NCBI GenBank assembly: GCA_017618195.1
Contig: JAFZUW010000051.1
Coordinates: 97,882 to 161,881 of the forward strand
Length of the DNA stretch: 64,000 nt
Source: Lachnospiraceae bacterium
Lineage (GTDB): Bacteria; Bacillota; Clostridia; Lachnospirales; Lachnospiraceae
Reading direction: 5' to 3'
The position numbers and the translations under genes are program-made. Numbering within the stretch: position 1 is the first letter of the stretch; each line of letters starts with the position of its first letter. Under the pieces are notes generated by a model that saw only the letters and a program-made list of their open reading frames with translations, did no database searches and was not told the origin of the DNA. This document shows, piece after piece, positions 52,840 to 59,954 of this stretch.

Positions 52840-54279
52840 ATGAACGAAACGAACTTTGCAATCAATCCGGACAGTTTCCCGAGTGAGGAGCCGGCAAGAC
52901 AATATGCGTTTATGGACATCCTCAAAGAGGAACTGCAAAGGCGCAAAGAAGCGGAACAACGCGAGTTCACGATGCATGTCGAGACGTTCGGCTGCCAGAT
53001 GAATGCGAAGGATTCCGAGAAGCTTGCCGGAATCTTAAGCTACATCGGCTATACGCCCGTGGATACCGAAGAGGCGGACCTCGTCCTGTATAATACCTGT
53101 ACGGTTAGGGAAAATGCGAATACCCGCGTCTACGGGCGCATCGGCTACCTCGGACGGCTTAAGAAAGACCGTCCCGGCATGAAGATCGTGCTCTGCGGCT
53201 GCATGATGCAGGAGAAGGACGCGGTTGAGAAAATCAAGCAGTCCTACCGCTTCGTCGATATTATCTTCGGAACGCACAATATCTATATGCTTGCCGAGCT
53301 TTTGTACCGCAGTTTCCACGGTCACGGCATGGTTACGGACGTCCGCGGGGAAGCCGACCGGATCGTAGAAGACCTTCCGAGCTACCGAAAATACGACTTC
53401 AAGGCCGGCGTGAACATCATGTACGGCTGCAATAATTTCTGCACCTACTGCATTGTTCCTTACGTGCGCGGACGCGAGCGTTCCCGGAATCCTGTCGACA
53501 TCATTAAGGAGACCGAGCAGCTCGTGAGCGAAGGCGTGAAGGAAGTAATGCTTCTCGGGCAGAACGTCAATTCTTACGGGAAGACGCTTACCCCGCAGGT
53601 CAGCTTTGCGGAACTGATCCGTGAAGTGGCGAAGGTGGAAGGATTGGAGCGTGTCCGCTTCATGACGCCTCATCCGAAGGACATTTCCGAAGAACTTTTA
53701 AGAGAAGTCGCCGCCAACCCGAAGATCTGCAATCATATTCACCTGCCGCTTCAGTCCGGAAGCACGAGGCTTCTTCAGAAGATGAACCGGCACTATACGA
53801 AGGAACAGTTCCTTGCGCTTACGGACCGCATCCGCGAGATCATTCCGGATGCCGCGATCACGACCGATATCATCATCGGATTTCCGGGCGAAACCGAAGA
53901 GGATTTCGAAGATACGCTTGACGTGATAAGAAAAGCCCGTTTTATGAGCGCATTTACCTTCATCTATTCGAAACGGAGCGGCACGCCCGCGGCCGATATG
54001 CCCGACCAGGTTTCCGAGGAAGTCAGCGCGGACCGCATGAAGCGTCTTCTTGAGACGGTCGGCGAAGTGGCGGGAGCGGAAGCGAGAAAGTACACGGGAC
54101 TCACGGTTCCGGTACTCTGCGAAGTTTATAAGCCGGAAACCGGCTGCGTTACGGGACGGCTTGAGAACAATCTGCTCGTGCATTTTCCGGCAGAGGAAGC
54201 GCTTCTCGGTAAGACCGTGCGCGTAAGGCTTGACGAGTGCACCGGATTTTATTATCTCGGAACGCTTGTTTCCGAATGA
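52840..54279 (+). CDS. miaB: tRNA-2-methylthio-N6-dimethylallyladenosine synthase MiaB
   Basis: The 479-residue radical-SAM methylthiotransferase adds the 2-methylthio group to i6A37 of tRNAs. It has an N-terminal extension (about 1-42), an MTTase domain (about 45-165: ETFGCQMNAKDSE, NTCTVRENA, GCMMQEKD, three auxiliary-cluster cysteines), a radical-SAM core with Cys197, Cys201 and Cys204 (GCNNFCTYC), and a C-terminal TRAM domain (about 410-475). It starts 3 bases after proA stops. The usual follower mutS is absent; the unusual channel operon follows instead. Confidence 0.97.
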   Translation: MNETNFAINPDSFPSEEPARQYAFMDILKEELQRRKEAEQREFTMHVETFGCQMNAKDSEKLAGILSYIGYTPVDTEEADLVLYNTCTVRENANTRVYGRIGYLGRLKKDRPGMKIVLCGCMMQEKDAVEKIKQSYRFVDIIFGTHNIYMLAELLYRSFHGHGMVTDVRGEADRIVEDLPSYRKYDFKAGVNIMYGCNNFCTYCIVPYVRGRERSRNPVDIIKETEQLVSEGVKEVMLLGQNVNSYGKTLTPQVSFAELIREVAKVEGLERVRFMTPHPKDISEELLREVAANPKICNHIHLPLQSGSTRLLQKMNRHYTKEQFLALTDRIREIIPDAAITTDIIIGFPGETEEDFEDTLDVIRKARFMSAFTFIYSKRSGTPAADMPDQVSEEVSADRMKRLLETVGEVAGAEARKYTGLTVPVLCEVYKPETGCVTGRLENNLLVHFPAEEALLGKTVRVRLDECTGFYYLGTLVSE

Positions 54280-54315
54280 GCCGCGTTGCGGCGCGTTTCG
54301 TAAAACGAACGAGTA

Positions 54316-54345
54316 TTGACTTTAAGAAACGGATTGATTTACAAT
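54316..54345 (+). promoter_or_regulatory. Promoter of the channel/cNMP/ATP-grasp operon
   Basis: -35 TTGACT (54316-54321), 18-base spacer, -10 TACAAT (54340-54345), 38 bases before the channel ATG. A short GCCGC/GCGGC hairpin (54280-54292) at the miaB stop could be a weak terminator. Confidence 0.75.
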
Positions 54346-54383
54346 ATTTTGTACGGTTTTAATGAATTCACTGCGAGGGCTTT

Positions 54384-55532
54384 ATGAAAAAAAAGTGGAA
54401 TCGGTTAAAAGAAATCATTAAACTATTCCGTTTGGACATGATCTTTTTGATCCTGGGGCTTTACTTTCTGCTTTGTTTCTCCATATATCTGATCCTTCGG
54501 ATCGAGCAGATGGAAACGCCCTTCTGGGATATCGTCGTCTTCAATCTGCTGACGGTAACCGGTAACGATTACGTCTTTGTGGACAGCGCCTGGGCACGCA
54601 TCATCGGCGTGTTCATGCTGCTCCTCGGGATGTTCGGGTTATCCGCCATCACTGGTTATGTTTCATCGGCATTTGTTGCCAGAAGACTGAATCCGGAAAA
54701 GGGAATTAAGAAGATGCAGAACATGAACAATCACATTCTTATATGCGGTTTTAAGAACGATCTGAAGGGCCTGATCCAGGGTATCCTTCGTAAGAACCGA
54801 AATCTTTCGGTCGGAGATATTATCCTCATTAACAATATGGACGAAGTCAAGATGCAGGCAATCCGCGACGATGAAGAGTTCCGCGGGCTTAATTACCTGC
54901 GCGGCGACTTCACCGAAGAGCAGACCCTGCTGAAGGCAAATGTGAAGCATGCCTCGAAGGTACTGATCATCGGCGAAGCGCAGGACAATCTTGACGACGA
55001 GCTTGTCGATTCACGTGTATTTGTCTGCGCGCTTTTAATCCGTAAGATGAATCCGAGCTGCCACATCTGCGCGGAGATCAAGACGGAGCGATATAAAAAC
55101 TATCTCGAAAGCCAGAACTGCGCGGAAGTCGTATTTGTCGAAGGATATACGCGCTATATCCTTTCCACGTCGACCAATTACAGCGGCATGTCGAAGGTCA
55201 TGTCGTCCTTCCTTGATAACGGCGACGGCGTATCCGTGCAGATCGCGCCGATTGACGAGCAGTGGACCGGCAAGACGTTCGGAGAGTTGTTCGGCTGGTA
55301 TAAAAACGAGCAGAACATTCTGCTGCTTGGGGTTCTTGAAAACATGGGAGTTGAAAAGGAACTGAAGCACCAGATCCTTTCGGAAGCCCAGAAGTCTACC
55401 AATTACGGGGAAATCATCCAAAACCTGAAATCCGTAAAGAATATGGAAACGAACCGGCCGCATCTGAATCCCGGCGACGATTACGTGCTCGGAAAGAACA
55501 TGGGCGCGATTATTCTCGGAAACGAAATCTGA
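54384..55532 (+). CDS. Two-TM channel-like protein with RCK/TrkA-N domain and atypical filter
   Basis: The 382-residue protein has two transmembrane helices (about 15-37 and 68-92) flanking a pore-loop-like segment, then a cytoplasmic RCK-like Rossmann domain (about 112-230: HILICGFKNDLKG, DIILINN, YLRGDFTEEQTLLKANV) and a second RCK-C-like part to the end. The overall plan is that of bacterial 2TM-RCK potassium channels. However, where TVGYGD is expected the pore shows TVTGND, so both filter glycines are displaced and ion selectivity is uncertain. The Rossmann glycine motif is also degenerate (GFKNDL). It may be a non-K+ channel, as in the CASTOR/POLLUX-like group, or a signalling protein. 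It is first gene of a three-gene operon with a cNMP sensor. Confidence 0.78.
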   Translation: MKKKWNRLKEIIKLFRLDMIFLILGLYFLLCFSIYLILRIEQMETPFWDIVVFNLLTVTGNDYVFVDSAWARIIGVFMLLLGMFGLSAITGYVSSAFVARRLNPEKGIKKMQNMNNHILICGFKNDLKGLIQGILRKNRNLSVGDIILINNMDEVKMQAIRDDEEFRGLNYLRGDFTEEQTLLKANVKHASKVLIIGEAQDNLDDELVDSRVFVCALLIRKMNPSCHICAEIKTERYKNYLESQNCAEVVFVEGYTRYILSTSTNYSGMSKVMSSFLDNGDGVSVQIAPIDEQWTGKTFGELFGWYKNEQNILLLGVLENMGVEKELKHQILSEAQKSTNYGEIIQNLKSVKNMETNRPHLNPGDDYVLGKNMGAIILGNEI

Positions 55533-55589
55533 TCAAGAAGTACCGCGCCGGTCTGACCGCCGCGAAACGACCTGTTTGGGAGGAATAAG

Positions 55590-56072
55590 ATGGACTATAC
55601 GGAAAGCCTGCGGACGTTTCCGCTTCTGAAAAACATCAAAGAAGATGATCTGAAAGCGCTTGCGGCGTTTCTTAAGGAACGGCGGTACAGTGCCGGAACC
55701 GATGTCATCACCGAAGGCGACGACGGCGATGAGATGTTCATTCTGATCGAGGGAAGCGTAGACATCATCAAAACGACGGTGTTCGGCGACAGCTTCGTCG
55801 TGACGACGCTGGATGACTCGATGCACTGTGTCTTCGGTGAAATGGCGATGATCGACCACGACAAGCGTTCGAGCACGGTAAGAGCGAAGACGGACTGTCT
55901 TGCACTGTCCGTAAACCAGAAGGATTTCGACCGGTTCTGTCATGATTATCCGGAGTGCGGCGTGGAACTGCTCCGTCTGATCAGCATCAATCTTGTCAGA
56001 AACATAAGGAAGGAAAATGAAAACCTGAAGCTCGTTTATCAGGCATTGATCGAGGAAATCGAGAAAGGCTGA
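55590..56072 (+). CDS. Cyclic-nucleotide-binding domain protein (stand-alone CNB)
   Basis: The 160-residue soluble protein is nearly only a CRP-type cyclic nucleotide-binding beta roll: LLKNIKEDDLKALAAFLKERRY, then EGDDGDEMFILIEGSVDI. Its phosphate-binding cassette, FGEMAMIDHDKRSSTVRA, keeps the key Glu and Arg. A C-terminal helix of about 40 residues (NLVRNIRKENENLKLVYQALIEEI) follows. There is no HTH, so it is not a transcription factor of the Crp/Fnr type. It probably acts as a regulatory subunit of the channel (58 bases upstream) or the hydrolase/ATP-grasp protein (14 bases downstream). The nucleotide bound is unknown. GGGAGGA precedes the ATG. Confidence 0.85.
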   Translation: MDYTESLRTFPLLKNIKEDDLKALAAFLKERRYSAGTDVITEGDDGDEMFILIEGSVDIIKTTVFGDSFVVTTLDDSMHCVFGEMAMIDHDKRSSTVRAKTDCLALSVNQKDFDRFCHDYPECGVELLRLISINLVRNIRKENENLKLVYQALIEEIEKG

Positions 56073-56086
56073 GGAGGAACACATTG

Positions 56087-58525
56087 ATGTATAAGATGGA
56101 TGAACTGCTGCTGCTTGTCCTGATCACTTATTTTCCGGACGTAGCGCCTTTATATACGGTTCTCGGATATGAGGGCAAGACGGTAAAGGAATATCTTGAC
56201 GGCATTCAGTGGGATGAAATCGACGATGAAGCGGAGTATACGTCGTTTATGAACGGCTTCGACTTCAAAAACATCATCATGGCGCTTCGTAACAATGAGA
56301 AGATCGCCGATGCACGCATCGTTGAAACACACCGCGATGAGGCTTACGGCGGAGGCGGCGGAATTTCCGCAATCTTTATCTGCGACGAATACAAGGAAGC
56401 GGTTGTCGCATTCCGGGGAACCGCAGACAATGAGTGGATCGATGACTGCGTCGGAGCAAACAAGATCGATACCCTCCAGCAGATCAACGCAATGGAATGG
56501 TACAAGTCCGCTTATGAAAAGCTCGGACTTGAAGATTATACGGTTACCGTTACCGGACATTCGAAGGGCGGCAACAAAGCCAAATACATCGGAATCTTAA
56601 GCGATACTCCCGACCGCGCCGTTTCATTTGACGGCCAGGGCTTCTCCGATGAGTTTATCGAGCACTACCGCAGGCGCATCCAGAAGCGTCAGGGCATTAT
56701 CGAAAACCATAATATCGACTTTGACTACGTTAACATTCTGATGAACGACGTCGGCAGAAAGACTTACTATGTCGGCTACGATTACGGCAAGCACGGATTT
56801 GCCGAGAGCCACTGTCCGAATACGTTCATGAATTTCGGCGAGAACGGCGAATATACGATGCAGGTCAATCCGAACGGCCAGCGTCCCGAAATGCAGATCC
56901 TCGACCAGTTCTTCAACAGCCTGATCCGTTCGGGCGTCAGCAAGAAGGAGCAGGAGGAAACCAACCGGCTTGTCGGAGTGCTTGTGGAAAAGGCATTTTC
57001 CATCGGCAAGGAGCAGACGGTAAGTGAATACATCAACCTGTTGTGCGATCTTGTCGGAGACCCGCAGTACAGCGACAATACGGCTTATCTGTTCGCGTTC
57101 TGTATCAAATACTCGAAACTGAATAAAGACTTCTTTAAGACGCTGAAGGATCTGATGCATAATTTCGGTGCGGACGACGTCGTTAAGATCATAAACATGC
57201 TCGAAGGACTTGTAAACTCGAAAAAGTTCAGCACGATCGTGAACCTTTCCGATTTCCTGATCCATCATGTGAACCGTATCGTCGTTACGCAGGTACAGAG
57301 TTTCTGCAGCAAGAAGTACGGCATCCAGCTTTCCCAGGATCAGGTGCGCGGCGTCCTGCAGATTGTCAGCCTCACGAAGGAAATGATGAAGAAGCTCGAG
57401 ATCAAGATGGACGGCTCCGATATCGTCGTATCCGAGGAAGATGAGGACGAAGGCGTATTGAAGCTTCCGGAAGATATGAAGATCGTCGTTCTGGCGGGCG
57501 GACTGTCGAACGAGCGGAACATGTCGCTTCGCAGCGGCTACGTTGTATCGAAGGTGCTTGCCGAAAAAGGCTATCACGTTATTCTTCTTGATTCGTTCAT
57601 GGGTTACGGAGATTACGAACAGAATATTACGGACGCATTTGCCGATCCGGTTAAATACTCGCTTGAACCCGGTACGATTCCGAATGATATTCCGGATCTC
57701 TGGGCGGTCCGCAAGAGAAGAGTCGACCAGTCGTCTTCGTATTTCGGACCGAACGTTCTGCAGATCTGCCGTCAGGCGGACCTTGTCTTCATCGCGCTAC
57801 ACGGTGCGGAGGGCGAGAACGGCAAAGTGCAGGCCGCATTTGACCTTCTCGGCATCGATTATACCGGATGCGATTATTTCTCATCCGCTTTGTCCTCAAA
57901 CAAGTCCGTATCGAAGCAACTGCTTACCGAAGCCGGCATTCCGGTGCCGAAGGGATATCTCGTGTACCGCGGCCGAAAGGAGATAGAGCCCGGCGAAAAG
58001 GGCCTTCGTTATCCGGTTATCGTTAAGCCAAACAACGGCGGAATCGGTCTCGGCATTTCGGTTGCCAGCGATCTTGTTTCTTACCGGAAGGCATTGAAGG
58101 ACGCGTTCCGCTGGGAGAGCGAGATATTGGTGGAAGAGTATGTTGCGGGCAGGGAATTTGCCGTAGGCGCTTTGGACGGCAAGGCGCTTCCCGTTTTGGA
58201 AGTCCTTCCGTTCCATACGAAGGAAGGCGCTACCGACATGTCTCTTTCCGGCGAAAAGGTCCGCAAGTGTCCGGCTGAGATTTCCGATGAACTGACGAAC
58301 AGTCTTAAGAAGACCGCGGAAAAGGTGGTCGACATTCTCGGCGTTAAGGCGTATGCGAAGGTGGACTTTATCGTAAGGGAAGACTATTCGTTTGTATGCC
58401 TCGAATGCGACTCGCTGCCGCAGCTTTATCAGGATGCGCATTTTGTGCTTGAAGCGATGGCGGAAGGGTACACGTTCGGTGATTTGTGCGACCGGATTCT
58501 GGAGATGAGTTTACGGAATGATTAA
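56087..58525 (+). CDS. Fusion: Mbeg1-like (DUF2974) alpha/beta hydrolase plus D-Ala-D-Ala-ligase-like ATP-grasp
   Basis: The 812-residue protein has two enzymatic halves. Residues about 1-330 form an Mbeg1-like/DUF2974 hydrolase with the nucleophile elbow GHSKGG (Ser about 159), VVAFRGTADNEWIDDC and FDGQGFSDEF. About 330-460 is helical. From about 463 a D-Ala-D-Ala-ligase-like ATP-grasp begins: GGLSNERNMSLRSG keeps the first-site Glu, then LHGAEGENG (about 571), KPNNGGIGLGIS (about 644), ILVEEYVAGREFAVGAL. The metal site reads VDF...LECD, with the usual last Asn (NEIN) replaced by Asp, and the following PGMT/F-S acceptor loop is replaced by LPQLYQDAHF. It is thus probably a ligase with a different acceptor. 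No similar fusion is known to me. ATG 56087 (AGGAGG 9 bases upstream) is preferred to TTG 56084. Confidence 0.85.
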   Translation: MYKMDELLLLVLITYFPDVAPLYTVLGYEGKTVKEYLDGIQWDEIDDEAEYTSFMNGFDFKNIIMALRNNEKIADARIVETHRDEAYGGGGGISAIFICDEYKEAVVAFRGTADNEWIDDCVGANKIDTLQQINAMEWYKSAYEKLGLEDYTVTVTGHSKGGNKAKYIGILSDTPDRAVSFDGQGFSDEFIEHYRRRIQKRQGIIENHNIDFDYVNILMNDVGRKTYYVGYDYGKHGFAESHCPNTFMNFGENGEYTMQVNPNGQRPEMQILDQFFNSLIRSGVSKKEQEETNRLVGVLVEKAFSIGKEQTVSEYINLLCDLVGDPQYSDNTAYLFAFCIKYSKLNKDFFKTLKDLMHNFGADDVVKIINMLEGLVNSKKFSTIVNLSDFLIHHVNRIVVTQVQSFCSKKYGIQLSQDQVRGVLQIVSLTKEMMKKLEIKMDGSDIVVSEEDEDEGVLKLPEDMKIVVLAGGLSNERNMSLRSGYVVSKVLAEKGYHVILLDSFMGYGDYEQNITDAFADPVKYSLEPGTIPNDIPDLWAVRKRRVDQSSSYFGPNVLQICRQADLVFIALHGAEGENGKVQAAFDLLGIDYTGCDYFSSALSSNKSVSKQLLTEAGIPVPKGYLVYRGRKEIEPGEKGLRYPVIVKPNNGGIGLGISVASDLVSYRKALKDAFRWESEILVEEYVAGREFAVGALDGKALPVLEVLPFHTKEGATDMSLSGEKVRKCPAEISDELTNSLKKTAEKVVDILGVKAYAKVDFIVREDYSFVCLECDSLPQLYQDAHFVLEAMAEGYTFGDLCDRILEMSLRND

Positions 58526-58540
58526 GTGCTGATTTTATGC

Positions 58541-58569
58541 TTGTAAAAACAGAATCTCTATTGTATAAT
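58541..58569 (+). promoter_or_regulatory. Promoter of tRNA-Ser
   Basis: -35 TTGTAA (58541-58546), 17-base spacer, consensus -10 TATAAT (58564-58569), 17 bases before the tRNA. No terminator is visible between the ATP-grasp gene and this promoter. Confidence 0.85.
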
Positions 58570-58586
58570 GGCATTCGTCAGCAAAT

Positions 58587-58675
58587 GGAGGAGTACCCAA
58601 GTGGCTGAAGGGTCTGGCTTCGAACACCAGTAGGTCGGGAATACCGGCGCAAGGGTTCAAATCCCTTCTCCTCCG
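58587..58675 (+). tRNA. tRNA-Ser (anticodon CGA)
   Basis: The 89-nt class II tRNA has acceptor GGAGGAG/CTCCTCC, discriminator G, a T arm AAGGG-TTCAAAT-CCCTT, a long variable arm (GGTCGGGAATACC) and anticodon loop TTCGAAC with CGA. The anticodon stem CTGGC/ACCAG has a C-A mismatch at its inner pair. CCA is not encoded. It reads UCG codons. Confidence 0.9.
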
Positions 58676-58680
58676 TTTCA

Positions 58681-58717
58681 AAACCTCTTTTGGTGACGAA
58701 AGAGGTTTTTCTTTTTC
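58681..58717 (+). terminator. Terminator after tRNA-Ser
   Basis: AAACCTCTTT (58681-58690) and AAAGAGGTTT (58699-58708) form a 10-bp stem followed by T-rich sequence. A second inverted repeat TGCGCCT/AGGCGCA (58728-58757) lies in the leader of the next gene. Confidence 0.9.
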
Positions 58718-58786
58718 ATAAAGGTTTTGCGCCTGATTTCCGTGGGGCAAAGGCGCAGACTTGAACAGTTCTTACGGAGGTATGAT

Positions 58787-59800
58787 ATGAAACGGAATAT
58801 TTTAACAGCTGCCGCATTGATCCTTGCATGCATGCTTTGCGCGTGCGGCGGAAACGAACCTGCCAAACAGGAGCAGCAGAATAAGGAGGGAAATATGAAC
58901 GAGAACACACCCGAACCTACGAGGCAGGAAGAACTTACCGTGACGAGCACACCGACGCCTGTGCCTACCGAGGCGCCGAAGACCGATGAGAACGGCATGA
59001 CGTTTCTCTGCCCGTCGAAATACCTTACGAAACAGGAAGGCGTAAAATACGGTAAATTCACCCGCGAGAGTTATTATTCGGATTACTGTAAGCGTGACCG
59101 CTATTATACGATTCTTCTGCCTGCGGATTATTCCGAAGAGAAGAAGTATCCGGTCGTTTACCTGCTTCACGGCATCTTCGGGGACGAGAATTCCTTTGCA
59201 GGCGACGCGAAGCTTCCGATCCTGGTCGGGAATCTCGTTGCGGAAGGACTGTGCGGCGAATTTATCCTCGTATGTCCCGCAATGTACGCCGCAGGGGAAG
59301 GAACCGCGCAGCAGCCCGCATTTGACGCAGAGGCATGCATTCCTTACGACCGCATTGCAAACGAGCTCATTCAGTGCCTTATGCCGCATATCAACAAGAC
59401 GTATTCCGTGATCGAAGGCCGCGAAGGCACCAATATCGGCGGATTCTCAATGGGCGGCCGCGAAACATTATATACGATTATGTTATATCCCGAGTATTTT
59501 AAAAATGTCTGCGCGATGGCTCCGGCGCCCGGTATGACTCCGGCTAAGGATAATTTCATGACGCATCCGGGTTCACTGCAGGAGGATCAGGTCAGATTTG
59601 CCGAAGGAACGGTCATTCCGGACCGCATCATTATCTGCTGCGGAACAAGAGACAGCGTAGTCGGCAAATTCCCCAAAGGATATCACGAATTGTTCGAAAA
59701 GAACGGGATTGAACACTTCTGGTATGAGGTTCCGGGAGCGGATCACGACATGACGACGCAGTATTCCGGAATGTATAATTTCTTCCAATTGATCAAATAG
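58787..59800 (+). CDS. CE1-type esterase lipoprotein (feruloyl/acetyl-xylan esterase-like)
   Basis: The 337-residue secreted lipoprotein has lipobox LCAC (Cys about 20) and a Pro/Thr linker (about 45-65). A family-1 carbohydrate-esterase-like alpha/beta hydrolase follows: YPVVYLLHGIFGDENSF near 123, nucleophile Ser about 221 in GGFSMGG, and catalytic His in GADHDM near 317. Such enzymes remove ferulate or acetate side groups from xylan, which matches the GH10 xylanase at 39206. Start ATG 58787 has ACGGAGG upstream. No promoter is recognised after the tRNA-Ser terminator; read-through is possible. Confidence 0.85.
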   Translation: MKRNILTAAALILACMLCACGGNEPAKQEQQNKEGNMNENTPEPTRQEELTVTSTPTPVPTEAPKTDENGMTFLCPSKYLTKQEGVKYGKFTRESYYSDYCKRDRYYTILLPADYSEEKKYPVVYLLHGIFGDENSFAGDAKLPILVGNLVAEGLCGEFILVCPAMYAAGEGTAQQPAFDAEACIPYDRIANELIQCLMPHINKTYSVIEGREGTNIGGFSMGGRETLYTIMLYPEYFKNVCAMAPAPGMTPAKDNFMTHPGSLQEDQVRFAEGTVIPDRIIICCGTRDSVVGKFPKGYHELFEKNGIEHFWYEVPGADHDMTTQYSGMYNFFQLIK

Positions 59801-59832
59801 TCGGAAAAATCTCAAAAGGTTAAACAAATTAT

Positions 59833-59862
59833 TTGCTTTTTGCATAATACATGTGCTATAAT
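59833..59862 (+). promoter_or_regulatory. Promoter of the Cys/His repeat protein, with palindrome around the -10
   Basis: -35 TTGCTT (59833-59838), 18-base spacer, -10 TATAAT (59857-59862). The -10 lies exactly in the loop of a perfect inverted repeat: AATACATGTGC (59846-59856) and GCACATGTATT (59863-59873). This could be an operator. The same hairpin plus the T-run after it could also end the esterase transcript. Confidence 0.65.
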
Positions 59863-59954
59863 GCACATGTATTTTTGCGTTCAAAATGTTTTTTATGCCG
59901 ACAGACCTCTTACGGCATGGGCTTATTCACCCTTAAAAGTGAGGAGGAAGCAAA

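Noticed and set aside
54384-58525. CBASS or other known cyclic-nucleotide defence system
   Set aside because: No CD-NTase, Cap2/Cap3 or known effector is present. The CNB domain is of the CRP type and the context is housekeeping, so no known defence class can be claimed.
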